A DNA stretch of 64,000 bases from NCBI GenBank assembly GCA_038095605.1, contig CP144380.1, positions 576,815-640,814 of the forward strand, given 5' to 3'. This document shows positions 1-9,187 of this stretch, one piece after another. Source of the stretch: Gemmatimonadota bacterium DH-78 (GTDB lineage: Bacteria > Gemmatimonadota > Gemmatimonadetes > Longimicrobiales > Gaopeijiaceae). The notes beneath the pieces are model-generated. The model searched no databases. It saw nothing but the letters and a program-made list of their open reading frames with translations, and had not been told where the DNA came from. Each line of letters opens with the position of its first letter. The first letter of the stretch is position 1. A program made the translations under genes and the position numbers.

Positions 1-1666
1 CTCCGCGCAGGGCGCGATAGATGCCGGCCGTGCGGGTGGTGCGCAGTTCGAGCGAGCCGTCCACCGGCAGTCGCTCGCCGTCGGGGGTCTCCACCTCGGT
101 CACGGCGCTCGACAGGGGGAGCGCCTCGCCCACCCGCAGCGCGGGGCGTCCGCCGCCGGCCCCCCAGCCGGTGACGATCCACTCCACCAGGGGGATCATG
201 GCCGCATCGACCGGCAGGGTGGAGGCCCGCTCGTCGAGGGGCGAGGCGATCAGCAGCACGGGGGCGCGGCCGTCGTCGAGGGCGATGATCCAGGGCGCGC
301 CGTCGGAGAGACGCACCAGCACCTGGCCGGGGGTGCCGGCCGGCGCGGTGAGCCGGTAGCGCTGCCGCACCCGCACCGACTCGATGTCCACCGGCACCTG
401 GCTCTCGGCGATGCCCGCCTCGCCGCTGCCCTCGTCGGCCTCGAAGCGCCAGTCGATGCCCGCGTCGGCGAGCCGGCGGTTCACGGCGGGGAGCAGGGCG
501 GCGTCGGCCGGAGCGATCACCACGGTGCGCGCCGTGGTGCCGGTCACGAAGCCCGCGCCGCCCGGGGCGATCACCACGTCGGCGGTGCCCGTACCCGAGC
601 GAATGGCTCGCCCTGCGTCGGTGAGCACGTCGAGGGCCGAGCCCACGAAGGGACCACCCTCGCCGCCCAGCGCGACCGTCGGGGGCGGGCGCACCGGCAC
701 CGCGAACCAGCGGCGGTCGTCGTCGCGCAGGGCGTCGGGGTCGGCCTCCACCCAGCCCGACACCCAGCCGGGCGAGAAGGGGCCCACCGGCAGCACGGTC
801 GAGCCGCCCGGGCGCACCTCGGCGGCTCCCCGCACCCGGTCGTCGATGAAGAGCCTCACCGGCACCTCGTCGCCCTCGGGGTCGCCGCCGGCGAGGGTGA
901 CCGCGATCTCGGTGCGGTTGTTGGCGAGGGGCGGGAGCCCGCCGCCGATGGCCGCCTCCTGCAGGTAGCGATTGGGGGCGTCGGGGGCGTCGAGCCCGGC
1001 CCAGACGAGCACGGGAATGTCGGGGTCGTCGGCCGCGTCGGTGGTCTCGCCCGCAGGGTCGGAGGCCGCGTCGAAGGCCGAGGCCTGCAGGTCGGAGACG
1101 ATGTGGATCTCGCCGCCGGCCATGTCGGCGTCGGCCACGAGCTGCCGCGCCCGGCGCAGCGCGGACGACAGATCGCCGCGGCCGGCCGACATCTCGGTCG
1201 TGCGAATGCGCACGCGCGCCTGGTCGGGGGTGCCGGGTACGGCCACATCCCAGGGCTCACCGGCCCGGAGCACCCACACCCGGTCCTCGGAGGTGGCGGC
1301 CGACAGCCCATCGAGTGCGGCCGTCTGGAGGCGGTCGAGCACGCGGTCCTCTCCGAGCACCCGCCCCGAGCTCAGCGAGTTGTCGAGAATCACGACCACC
1401 GCCGTCGGCGGATGCGCGGCACCGCGACCCGACACCACCAGCCGCGCGCCGGCCAGGGCCAGAAGCAGGATGATGGCGCAGCGCACGAGCAGCAGCAGGA
1501 GCTGGCGCAGCCGGATCCGGCGGGCGTGCTCCTTCTCGGTGCGGAGCAGGTAGCGCAGGGCGGGGAACACCACCCGGCGCGTTTCCTGGCGGTGGAAGAG
1601 GTGCAGGGCCAGCGGCACCGCGATCGCCGTCGCGGCCAGCAGGAAGAGCGGGTTGAGAAAGCTCAT
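1..1666 (-). CDS. BatA-like VWA domain membrane protein, 3' end outside window
   Basis: Partial: the reading frame is open to base 1 of the window. The N-terminus (FLNPLFLLAATAIAVPLAL, then a second hydrophobic stretch around residues 58-78) is the two-helix BatA N-terminal domain (PF07584). A von Willebrand A-like domain follows, with a D-N-S-L-S sequence in place of the classic DxSxS metal site. The long C-terminal part is predicted periplasmic. The start ATG (1666-1664) overlaps the stop of the upstream DUF58 gene in an ATGA, so the two are translationally coupled. DUF58, MoxR and BatA proteins usually form one locus involved in envelope or chaperone-like functions; MoxR is not visible here and may lie beyond the window. 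Family call is firm, exact role is not. Confidence 0.85.
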   Translation of the reverse strand, partial: MSFLNPLFLLAATAIAVPLALHLFHRQETRRVVFPALRYLLRTEKEHARRIRLRQLLLLLVRCAIILLLALAGARLVVSGRGAAHPPTAVVVILDNSLSSGRVLGEDRVLDRLQTAALDGLSAATSEDRVWVLRAGEPWDVAVPGTPDQARVRIRTTEMSAGRGDLSSALRRARQLVADADMAGGEIHIVSDLQASAFDAASDPAGETTDAADDPDIPVLVWAGLDAPDAPNRYLQEAAIGGGLPPLANNRTEIAVTLAGGDPEGDEVPVRLFIDDRVRGAAEVRPGGSTVLPVGPFSPGWVSGWVEADPDALRDDDRRWFAVPVRPPPTVALGGEGGPFVGSALDVLTDAGRAIRSGTGTADVVIAPGGAGFVTGTTARTVVIAPADAALLPAVNRRLADAGIDWRFEADEGSGEAGIAESQVPVDIESVRVRQRYRLTAPAGTPGQVLVRLSDGAPWIIALDDGRAPVLLIASPLDERASTLPVDAAMIPLVEWIVTGWGAGGGRPALRVGEALPLSSAVTEVETPDGERLPVDGSLELRTTRTAGIYRALRG

Positions 1667-2574
1667 CCGAGGCGTTCGCGCTTCCGCAGATAGGCGCGCA
1701 GAGCCAGCGAGAGCGGGCGCGAGGTGTCGACCACCTCGTAGTCGATGCCGTGCGGCCGCAGGCTCCGCTCCCACTCCGCGAGCGCGCCGGCCACCGCGTC
1801 GCGGTACTCCGAGCGCACGTCGGCCACCGACACCAGCAGCTCGGCGTCGGTTTCCGGATCCACGAAGCGGGCGTCGGCCGCGGCCGGCAGCTCGCGCTCA
1901 CCCGGGTCGAGCAGGTGGAAGACCAGCACCTCGTGGCCGCGGTGCCGCAGGAAGCGCAGGGCCGTGCGGGTCTCCTCGGGGTCGACCAGCAGATCGGAGA
2001 AGAGAATCACGAGGCCGCGCCGGCGCAGTCGCCCGGCGAGCTCGCGGAGGGCCGTCTGCGCCTGCGTGCCCCCCGACGCCTCGAGCCCGGCGAGTCGGCG
2101 CACCAGCTCGTGCCACTGACGGCGCCCGCCCCTCGGCTCGATGCGGTCGACCACCTGGTCGTCGAAGGCGGCCAGCCCGACCGTGTCGCCCTGGCGAGCG
2201 AGGATCAGCGCCATCGCCGCCGCCAGGTGGCGCGCGTACCAGAGCTTGGTGGGAATCGTGCCCGGCTCCGAGCTCCACCCCATCGAGGCGCTGATGTCGA
2301 CCAGCAGGTAGGCGCGGAGGTTGGTCTCCTCCTCGAACTGCTTCACGTAGAAACGGTCGGAGCGGCCGTACATGCGCCAGTCGATGTAGCGCAGGTCGTC
2401 GCCCGGCCGGTAGCTGCGCAGCTCGGCGAACTCGGCCGAGAAGCCGCGGTGGGGCGAGCGGTGCAACCCCATGAGGAAGCCCTCCACCACCTCGCGCGCG
2501 ACCAGCTCCACCCCGCCGAGCTGGGCGAGGGTGGCCGGGTCCATCAGGTCGGGGCGTCGGGTCGATCGTACCAT
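1663..2574 (-). CDS. DUF58 domain protein (VWA-like)
   Basis: About 303 aa. The conserved DUF58 block is clear (YRPGDDLRYIDWRMYGRSD), followed by the VWA-type metal site DISASMGW. DUF58 proteins are encoded with MoxR AAA+ ATPases and BatA-like proteins, and the BatA-like gene follows here with a 4-base ATGA overlap. Three in-frame ATGs are possible (2613, 2574, 2544). 2574 was chosen because a weak AGGCGA lies upstream of it. 2544 gives the N-terminus most typical of the family (MDPATLAQLGG) and is an equally reasonable alternative. No membrane segment is seen, so it is probably cytoplasmic. Confidence 0.88.
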   Translation of the reverse strand: MVRSTRRPDLMDPATLAQLGGVELVAREVVEGFLMGLHRSPHRGFSAEFAELRSYRPGDDLRYIDWRMYGRSDRFYVKQFEEETNLRAYLLVDISASMGWSSEPGTIPTKLWYARHLAAAMALILARQGDTVGLAAFDDQVVDRIEPRGGRRQWHELVRRLAGLEASGGTQAQTALRELAGRLRRRGLVILFSDLLVDPEETRTALRFLRHRGHEVLVFHLLDPGERELPAAADARFVDPETDAELLVSVADVRSEYRDAVAGALAEWERSLRPHGIDYEVVDTSRPLSLALRAYLRKRERLG

Positions 2575-2693
2575 GAGTCGCCTAGTGTATGCGGGGCGGG
2601 GAGTGGTGTCCACGGGCGGTCTCTTTCGGTGTCCCCGAGGGAGGACGCCCGGTGTGCCCGCGCGACACGGCCCCGCCGGTGTGGGGCGGAAGG

Positions 2694-2703
2694 ATGCGGC
2701 ATT
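2694..2703 (-). repeat. AATGCCGCAT motif copy
   Basis: The 10-mer AATGCCGCAT on the minus strand, in the divergent promoter region between the DUF58 and DUF4384 genes. The same word recurs at 4933-4942, and a one-base variant is at 4783-4792, all in intergenic DNA flanking the DUF4384 gene. It could be a regulator half-site or chance. Confidence 0.3.
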
Positions 2704-2780
2704 GTGGCCCTGCGCCCCGCTGGCACGCCCCCTGCTTCACGGATGTTCGGACGCAGGACATGCTCGGACCGGAGGACTCC

Positions 2781-4697
2781 ATGCAGGCCCCCCCACAGAC
2801 GACCCCCACCCCCCTCGATGCGTTGCCCGGCCCCTCGGAGGGCCCGTCGTCCGGCTCGCCGGAGGGCGCGCACCGTCTTCGGGCGCTGTGGACGGCGCTG
2901 GCGTGGCTGGCCACGGCGCTGCTGACCAGGGCGGCAGCCTTCGTCGTCGGACCGGCCGCGGTTCTGGCGGCGGGAGCGGCGTTCCCGGCCGTCGCGCCGG
3001 TGATCCTCGCCCCCGCCCCCGCGGCGGGGCAGTGGACGGCCGGCGACCGGGGGTACGACGACCGCGGCTACGATCCGGAGTGGGACTCCGGGTACGATTC
3101 TCGGTGGGACGACGGTTGGGACGAGCTGTCGACCCGCGTCTGGCTCGATCGCGGTGACGACCCCGTGCTCGAGCGCGGGGACCGGGTGCGCCTCTATTAC
3201 CGGGCCTCGCACGACGCCTTCATCGCCCTCTTCCACATCGACACCAACGGCACGGTGCAGCTGGTCTACCCCCGGTCGCCCGAGGAGAACCACTACGTGC
3301 GCGGGGGGCGGGACTTCCGACTCGTCTTTCCGGACTCCGAGTACTGGCGAGTGACCGACGATCCGGGCGTGGGCTACTACTTCTCGGTGGCGTCGCCCGA
3401 GCCCTTCGACTTCCGGGACTTCGACTACTCGCCCTGGGCCGGTGGCTGGGACCTCTCGCCGGTGGGCCGACGGGTCTTCGACGACCCGTACGTGGCAATG
3501 GACGAGTTCGTGGCGCGGCTGATCCCCGACTGGGAGTACGTGCCCTACGCGCTCGACTTCGCCTCGTACCACGTGGAGCAGCGCTACGAGTACCCGCGCT
3601 TTCTCTGCTACGACTGCCACGGCTTCCGCCCCTATCAGTCGTGGGACCCCTACCTGGCCAGCTGCAGCAGCTTCCGCGTGGTCGTCTACTCGGATCCGTA
3701 CTACTACCCGGCGACCCGCTACAGCGGCGTGAACGTCGTGTACGTGCGCCCCGAGCGCCCCGGCACGCCCCGCTTCGAGTTCAAGGAGCGGGCCCGCGGC
3801 GAGGCCGCCGCGCCGCTGGTGGTGGAGCGCAGCGCGGTGCCGCGCTCGGCCCCGGCACGGAGTGCGACGCCGTCGGTGCGGGTGGCGCCGTCGAACAGCG
3901 CGCCGTCGAGCAGGGGCCCGGCGACGGTCTCGCCCTCCCGGGTGGCGCCGGCGCCGGGCGGGGTAACCGGTGGGCGGAGCCCGACGGGCAGTGCGGTGCC
4001 CTCGCGCACGCGGCCCTCGTCGGTGCTGCCGCCGAGCAGCGCCGGCCCGGACCCCGCGGCGGGCCCCGACCGCACCGCCCGCCCGACGCTGGAGCGCCGA
4101 CCGAGTGGCTCCGGGGTGGGCACCGGGACGCCGACTCGCAGCGCCCCGCCGCCGGCGACGTCGCGGTCGACGCCGGCCACGTCGCGGTCGGCCCCGCCGC
4201 CGGCGAGTTCGCGGTCGACGCCGGCCTCGTCGCGGTCGACACCGCCACCGGCTTCGCGGTCGGCCCCGCCACCGGCCTCGCGGTCCACCCCGCCGAACAC
4301 GACGCGGTCGGGGGGCGGCGGTGGCGGTGGCGGCCCGGTCTCGCGGAGCGACCCGCCGCAGAGCTCGCCCCCTCCGGCCCGCTCGGCCACACCCACCCGG
4401 CGGGGCGGGGGAGGGGGAGCCGCAGAGCCGACGCGGAGCGCCCCGGCGGCGAGCCGGTCGAGCGGCGGGAGCGGGAACAGCGGCCAGGCGGCGCCCACCC
4501 GGAGCGCGCCGGCGGCGAGTCGGTCGAGCGGCAGCGGCAGCCAGGCGGCGCCGACCCGCGGCGCGCCGGCGCGCGCCACACCGACCCGGAGCACGCCGCC
4601 GTCGTCGGCGCGCCCGACGCGGTCGGGCGGGGGCGGCGGGTCGCCGCCGGCCCGGGCGACACCACCCGCTCGGCGGGGCGGTGGGGGCGGGGGCTGA
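2781..4697 (+). CDS. Secreted DUF4384 protein with long Ser/Pro/Arg low-complexity tail
   Basis: About 638 aa from an ATG preceded by GGAGG at good spacing; earlier in-frame starts lack this. A hydrophobic segment at about residues 33-75 suggests a signal peptide or anchor. A DUF4384 domain follows (RVRLYYRASHDAFIALFHID, then QLVYPRSPEENHYVRGG), a module usually found in extracellular proteins. The central part is rich in Tyr and Asp with a CYDCHGF motif. The last ~230 residues are repetitive: short units such as TRSAPAASRSS, separated by glycine runs. Similar tails occur in secreted or surface proteins, but the function is unknown. It diverges from the DUF58 operon, so both promoters should lie in 2575-2780. 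Confidence 0.75.
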   Translation: MQAPPQTTPTPLDALPGPSEGPSSGSPEGAHRLRALWTALAWLATALLTRAAAFVVGPAAVLAAGAAFPAVAPVILAPAPAAGQWTAGDRGYDDRGYDPEWDSGYDSRWDDGWDELSTRVWLDRGDDPVLERGDRVRLYYRASHDAFIALFHIDTNGTVQLVYPRSPEENHYVRGGRDFRLVFPDSEYWRVTDDPGVGYYFSVASPEPFDFRDFDYSPWAGGWDLSPVGRRVFDDPYVAMDEFVARLIPDWEYVPYALDFASYHVEQRYEYPRFLCYDCHGFRPYQSWDPYLASCSSFRVVVYSDPYYYPATRYSGVNVVYVRPERPGTPRFEFKERARGEAAAPLVVERSAVPRSAPARSATPSVRVAPSNSAPSSRGPATVSPSRVAPAPGGVTGGRSPTGSAVPSRTRPSSVLPPSSAGPDPAAGPDRTARPTLERRPSGSGVGTGTPTRSAPPPATSRSTPATSRSAPPPASSRSTPASSRSTPPPASRSAPPPASRSTPPNTTRSGGGGGGGGPVSRSDPPQSSPPPARSATPTRRGGGGGAAEPTRSAPAASRSSGGSGNSGQAAPTRSAPAASRSSGSGSQAAPTRGAPARATPTRSTPPSSARPTRSGGGGGSPPARATPPARRGGGGGG

Positions 4698-5172
4698 GCA
4701 ACCGCAGGAATCAGGAGGATGGGCGCGAGCGCGCCCACCTTCCTTCCACGAGGGGCGGCGGCGAGGCGTACCGGTGAACAGAATGCTGCATTGGTGCACC
4801 TCGATTCGGCCATTGCAGCGTTCCATGCCGTATACGGGACATATGCTGCAGTCGTGATCTTTCCGCTTCGCGAGTGTGCCGAGCGTCCCGCATACGGCAC
4901 ATTTCGGCGCACCCGCGTTTCAAGCATGCGCGAATGCCGCATTTTCTTCGCCATGGTTCGCGGGGTTGGCCGCCTGCCGCCGCACCCGGCGGGTGGACGG
5001 CGATGTCCGCTCGCTCCCGACCCACCGCGCCCGCCCGCCCGCCCGCCCGCCCCCCGCCCCCAAGACCGACGGAGGCCGGGCCTCGCCCGGCCCCGATCCT
5101 CCCCGCATTGAGCCGAATCCCCCGGTCCGGTTAGCTTGAGGGCTACCCTCCCGCTCCAACTCCGCGACCTCC
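4698..5172. other. Intergenic region before lepA with repeated motifs and hairpins
   Basis: No convincing gene. It holds a 7-bp stem hairpin at 4721-4736 just after the DUF4384 gene (possible terminator, no T-run). It also holds the motif pair AATGCTGCAT (4783-4792) and AATGCCGCAT (4933-4942), and the direct repeat CGTATACGGGACAT (4829-4842) and CGCATACGGCACAT (4889-4902), exactly 60 bases apart. Further on are a CCCG microsatellite around 5029-5052 and a perfect 8-bp stem with 3-base loop at 5074-5092. Bases 4780-4950 are less GC-rich than the flanks, consistent with a regulatory region. The lepA promoter should lie here. Confidence 0.5.
4829..4902 (+). repeat. Direct repeat pair, 60-bp period, upstream of lepA
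   Basis: CGTATACGGGACAT at 4829-4842 and CGCATACGGCACAT at 4889-4902 match at 12 of 14 positions and sit in the same orientation exactly 60 bases apart. They lie 270-340 bases upstream of lepA in noncoding DNA. They may be binding sites for a regulator; no protein can be named. Confidence 0.4.
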
Positions 5173-6975
5173 GTGCGCCTCGATCACATCCGCAACTTCT
5201 GCATCGTCGCCCACATCGACCACGGCAAGTCGACGCTGGCCGATCGGCTGCTGGAGCAGACCGCCACCCTCGACCGCCGTCAGATGCGGGAGCAGGTGCT
5301 CGACTCCAACGAGCTCGAGCGCGAGCGGGGCATCACGATCAAGCTCCACGCGGTGCGCATGGATTACCGCGCGGCCGACGGGCAGGAGTACGAGTTCAAC
5401 CTCATCGACACCCCCGGGCACGTCGACTTCACCTACGAGGTGTCGCGCTCGCTGGCGGCCTGCGAGGGAGCGATCCTGGTGGTCGACGCCACGCAGGGGA
5501 TCCAGGCGCAGACGCTGTCGAATCTGTTCCTGGCGCTCGATGCGGACCTGGAGATCATTCCGGTCCTGAACAAGATTGATCTGCCGGGTGCCGAGCCCGA
5601 GAAGCGCCGCGACGAGGTGTGCGAGCTGCTGGGCGTCGACCCCGACACGGTCATCCTGGCCAGCGCCAAGGAAGGCATCGGGGTGCCCGAGATTCTCGAG
5701 GCCGTGGTGGAGCGGGTGCCGCCCCCCGTGGGCCGGCCCGAGGCGCCTCTCCGCGCGCTGATCTTCGATTCGTACTACGACAAGTACCTGGGCGCCGTGC
5801 CCTCGGTGCGGGTGGTGGACGGCAAGCTGCGCGCGGGCCAGACGATCTCGTTCGGCGCGGTCGATGCCGAGTACGAGGTGACCGAGGTCGGTTACATGCG
5901 CATCAAGCGTGTGCCGCAGAAGGAGCTCGGCCCGGGCGAGGTGGGCTACGTGGTGGCCGCCATCAAGGAGGTCTCGCACACCCGACCCGGCGACACGATC
6001 GTCGACGTCGACCACCGCGCCGAGGAACTCCTGGACGGCTACCAGGAGGTGCGGCCCATGGTGTTCGCGGGACTCTATCCCACGGACTCCGACGATTACG
6101 AGGAACTCCGCGACGCCCTCGAGCGCCTCAAGCTCAACGACGCCTCGCTGCAGTTCGAGCCCGAGACCTCGGCGGCGCTCGGCTTCGGATTCCGCTGCGG
6201 ATTCCTGGGGCTGCTGCACATGGAGATCGTGCAGGAGCGGCTGGATCGCGAATTCGGAGTCGACCTCATCACGACCGTGCCCAACGTGGAGTACAAACTC
6301 GTACTCACCGACGGGACTCCGCTCGAGATCGAGAGCCCCACGGCGATGCCCGAGCGCGGGAAGATCGAGTCGATTGCCGAACCGATGGTTCGCGTTCGCA
6401 TCATGGTCCCGTCGGAGTACATCGGAAACGTGCAGAAGCTCGCGCACGAGCGCCGGGGCATCTTCAACGGCATGCAGTACCTCGACCGCGAGCGGGTGGA
6501 GCTCGACTACGAGCTGCCGCTCGCCGAGATCGTGCTCGACTTCTACGACCGCCTCAAGAGCGGCACGCGCGGTTACGCGGCCATGGACTACGATTTCATG
6601 GAGTACCGCAAGGCCGACCTCGTGAAGCTCGACATTCTGGTCAACGCCGATCCGGTCGACGCCTTCAGCGTGATCATCCACCGCGACAAGGCGTACGAGC
6701 ACGGCCGCAACCTCACCAAGCGCCTCAAGGACCTCATCCCGCGCCAGCAGTTCGAGGTCGCGCTGCAGGCCGCGATCGGGCAGAAGATCATCGCGCGGGA
6801 GTCGGTGAAGGCGCTGCGCAAGAACGTCACGGCCAAGTGCTACGGCGGCGATATCTCGCGGAAGCGCAAGCTTCTCGAGAAGCAGAAGGAAGGAAAGAAG
6901 CGGATGAAGCAGGTGGGATCGGTGGAGATTCCGCAGGAGGCCTTCCTCGCGGTGCTCAGTCTCGGCGACGGCTGA
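5173..6975 (+). CDS. lepA: Elongation factor 4 (LepA), back-translocating GTPase
   Basis: 600 aa, the normal length. GTPase motifs are all present: P-loop AHIDHGKST near residue 13, switch region [20 protein letters not shown], and NKIDLPGA. The LepA-specific C-terminal domain ends with [19 protein letters not shown], which binds the ribosomal A-site region. EF4 acts on stalled or mistranslocated ribosomes at the membrane/cytosol under ionic or cold stress. The start is GTG at 5173, which gives the conserved N-terminus ([17 protein letters not shown]). A glycosyltransferase gene follows after ~70 bases on the same strand. Confidence 0.98.
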   Translation: MRLDHIRNFCIVAHIDHGKSTLADRLLEQTATLDRRQMREQVLDSNELERERGITIKLHAVRMDYRAADGQEYEFNLIDTPGHVDFTYEVSRSLAACEGAILVVDATQGIQAQTLSNLFLALDADLEIIPVLNKIDLPGAEPEKRRDEVCELLGVDPDTVILASAKEGIGVPEILEAVVERVPPPVGRPEAPLRALIFDSYYDKYLGAVPSVRVVDGKLRAGQTISFGAVDAEYEVTEVGYMRIKRVPQKELGPGEVGYVVAAIKEVSHTRPGDTIVDVDHRAEELLDGYQEVRPMVFAGLYPTDSDDYEELRDALERLKLNDASLQFEPETSAALGFGFRCGFLGLLHMEIVQERLDREFGVDLITTVPNVEYKLVLTDGTPLEIESPTAMPERGKIESIAEPMVRVRIMVPSEYIGNVQKLAHERRGIFNGMQYLDRERVELDYELPLAEIVLDFYDRLKSGTRGYAAMDYDFMEYRKADLVKLDILVNADPVDAFSVIIHRDKAYEHGRNLTKRLKDLIPRQQFEVALQAAIGQKIIARESVKALRKNVTAKCYGGDISRKRKLLEKQKEGKKRMKQVGSVEIPQEAFLAVLSLGDG

Positions 6976-7047
6976 CCGGCGACGGCTCGTGGTCCGCGTC
7001 CGACGTACCTCGATCGTTTGCGAACCACCGGCGCGCACCGACCCCCG

Positions 7048-8088
7048 ATGAAGCGCGACGGCGGCATCCTCGTCGTGGGCCCGGCCTGGGTCGGCGACAT
7101 GGTCATGTGCCAGAGCCTCTTCGTCACGCTGCGGCGGCGGCACCCCGACGCCCGCATCGACGTGCTCGCGCCCGACTGGACGCGCCCCCTGCTCGAGCGC
7201 ATGCCCGAGGTGACCGAGGCGCTCCCGCTCCAGGTCGAGCACGGCCGGCTTCGGCCCCTCGCCCAGTGGCAGGCCGTGCGCGAGGTGCGTCGCCGCGGCT
7301 ACCGGCAGGCGATCGTCACGCGGCGCTCCCTCAAGTCGGCGCTGGTGCCCTTTCTGGCCGGAATCCCCCAGCGTACCGGCATCCTCGGCGAGAACCGCCA
7401 CTGGCTCATCAACGACGTGCGCGCGGTGAACGGCGAGTCGCACCGGTGGGCGGTGGAGCGGCTGGCGGTGCTGGGCATGGAGCCCGGCGCGGCCCCGGGG
7501 CTCGACGGGGTGCCCTGGCCGAAGCTGGTGGCGAATGCGGAGGCCGGCGCGGAGGCGGAGCGACGGCTCGGGGCCGACGGTACGGGATCGGTAGTCGGTC
7601 TCGCCCCCGGCGCCGCCTACGGACCGGCTAAGCGCTGGCCGCAGGCGCACTGGGAGCAGCTCGCCGCCGCGCTCACCCGCTCGGGCCGGCGCGTCTGGGT
7701 GTTCGGCGCCGCGGGCGAGCGCGACGAGGGCGAGGCGATCGCGGCGGCCGGCGGCGCAGGGGCGACCTCGCTGTGCGGACGCACCTCGCTCGGCGAGGTG
7801 GCCGACCTCATGGCGCGGTGCGAGGCGGTGGTGAGCAACGACTCCGGGCTGATGCACGTGGCGGCCGCGGCCGGTCCCCGGGTGATCGCCCTCTTCGGCT
7901 CCACCTCGCCGGCCAACACGCCCCCCCTCGATCGGCGGGCCCGGGTGATCTATCGGGCGCTCGAGTGTAGTCCCTGCTATGCGCGAACGTGCCCGTTGGG
8001 GCATCTTCGCTGCCTGACCGAGATCACGGTGGACGAGGTGCTCGAGCATCTCGAAGAGGGGGCGCAGGCCTCCGGGGAGCGGCAATGA
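7048..8088 (+). CDS. waaF: LPS heptosyltransferase II (GT9 family)
   Basis: 346 aa. GT9 hallmarks are seen: N-terminal ILVVGPAWVGDMVMCQSL, the donor-binding region GPAKRWPQAHWEQLA, and the C-terminal SNDSGLMHVAAA with LFGSTSP. These match ADP-heptose:LPS heptosyltransferase II, which adds the second heptose to the inner core of lipopolysaccharide at the cytoplasmic face of the inner membrane. A Cys-rich end (CSPCYARTCPLG) is common in this subfamily. An upstream TTG start (7018) exists, but the ATG at 7048 fits the family better. The gene overlaps the following ROK kinase by an ATGA. It implies an LPS-bearing outer membrane. Confidence 0.9.
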   Translation: MKRDGGILVVGPAWVGDMVMCQSLFVTLRRRHPDARIDVLAPDWTRPLLERMPEVTEALPLQVEHGRLRPLAQWQAVREVRRRGYRQAIVTRRSLKSALVPFLAGIPQRTGILGENRHWLINDVRAVNGESHRWAVERLAVLGMEPGAAPGLDGVPWPKLVANAEAGAEAERRLGADGTGSVVGLAPGAAYGPAKRWPQAHWEQLAAALTRSGRRVWVFGAAGERDEGEAIAAAGGAGATSLCGRTSLGEVADLMARCEAVVSNDSGLMHVAAAAGPRVIALFGSTSPANTPPLDRRARVIYRALECSPCYARTCPLGHLRCLTEITVDEVLEHLEEGAQASGERQ

Positions 8089-9077
8089 AGGACTGGATCG
8101 TCGGCATCGACATCGGGGGCACGAACCTGGTGGTGGGCCTGGTGCCCGCCGAGGGGGGGGCGCCCGAAGCGCTGCGGGTGCGCGCCACGGAGCCGGCGCG
8201 CGGCCCCGAGGCGGTGGTCACCGACGTCGTGCGCATGGCGCGCGAGGCGGTGCGCGAGGTGAGCGCCGGAATGGACGACGGCGAGGCGATCTCGGTGATC
8301 GGTGTCGGGGTGGGCTGCCCCGGACCCATCGACCGCGAGGCGGGCCTGGTGATCGAGAGTCCGAATCTGCGCTGGCGCATGTATCCGCTGCGCGAGCGGA
8401 TCGAGGCGCTCGTCGACTGGCCGGTGGCGATCGACAACGACGCCAACTGCGCCACCTACGGCGAGTGGTGGCAGGGCGCGGGCAAAGGCAGCTCGTCGCT
8501 GATCGGCATCACCCTGGGCACCGGGGTGGGGGGCGGCTACATCCTCGACGGACGCGTGGTGCACGGGGCGAGCGGCGGGGCGGGGGAGATCGGCCACACC
8601 ACGGTCAACGTGTCGGGCCGGCGCTGCGCCTGCGGCAACGAGGGGTGCGTGGAGGCCTACGCCTCGGGCCCCGCGATCGCGGCCCGTGCGCGGGAGGGGC
8701 TCGCGAATGGAGTCCAGTCTTCGCTGCTCGAACTCGTGGACGGCGACCCCGAGCGCATCACCGCGGCCACCGTCTACGAGGCGGTAGTCGACGGCGATCC
8801 GTTCGCGACCGAAGTGCTCACCGAAGCCGCGCGCTTCCTGGGAGCGGGAATCGCGAACGTGATCAACATCCTGAACCCCGAGGCCGTGGTGATCATGGGC
8901 GGAGTGACCCGCGCCGGCGACCACCTCTTCAAGCCGCTCAAGGCCGAGGTGCGGCGCCGCGCCTTCAAGTCGCTGGTCGACGCCTGTTCGATCCTGCCCG
9001 CCGAGTTGCCCGAGACGGCGGGCGTGGTGGGGGCGGCCGGGGTGTTTCTGGCGGAGCGCCGCGACGCGGCCCTTTGA
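8085..9077 (+). CDS. ROK family sugar kinase (probable glucokinase)
   Basis: 330 aa. N-terminal phosphate-binding motif GIDIGGTNLVVGLV, a second nucleotide motif GTGVGGGYI, and the ROK zinc site CACGNEGCVEAYASG are all present. The catalytic Asp sits in IDNDANCA. ROK kinases phosphorylate glucose or related hexoses in the cytoplasm; glucokinase is the best guess, though N-acetyl-hexosamine specificity cannot be excluded. The ATG overlaps the heptosyltransferase stop (ATGA), so the two are co-translated, which may link sugar phosphorylation to LPS precursor supply (inference). Confidence 0.9.
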   Translation: MKDWIVGIDIGGTNLVVGLVPAEGGAPEALRVRATEPARGPEAVVTDVVRMAREAVREVSAGMDDGEAISVIGVGVGCPGPIDREAGLVIESPNLRWRMYPLRERIEALVDWPVAIDNDANCATYGEWWQGAGKGSSSLIGITLGTGVGGGYILDGRVVHGASGGAGEIGHTTVNVSGRRCACGNEGCVEAYASGPAIAARAREGLANGVQSSLLELVDGDPERITAATVYEAVVDGDPFATEVLTEAARFLGAGIANVINILNPEAVVIMGGVTRAGDHLFKPLKAEVRRRAFKSLVDACSILPAELPETAGVVGAAGVFLAERRDAAL

Positions 9078-9187
9078 GCCGGCCCCTCCCGCTCTTGCCC
9101 CCCTCCGGGCCACCGCTTCATGGTGAGCGCGCCGCTCGGGCAGACACCTGGGCGGCACGACCCCTCCGACCGACCGGGAGTCCCCCG

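Noticed and set aside
2544-4826. Long minus-strand frame opposite the DUF4384 gene
   Set aside because: Arg-rich low-complexity translation; the plus frame has a signal segment, a ribosome site and a known domain.
5074-5092. 8-bp stem hairpin before lepA as an intrinsic terminator
   Set aside because: Loop of 3 and no T-run; in such GC-rich DNA short perfect stems are frequent.
5143-8085. Long minus-strand frame opposite lepA and waaF
   Set aside because: Antisense shadow of well-conserved genes; composition and lack of motifs argue against coding.
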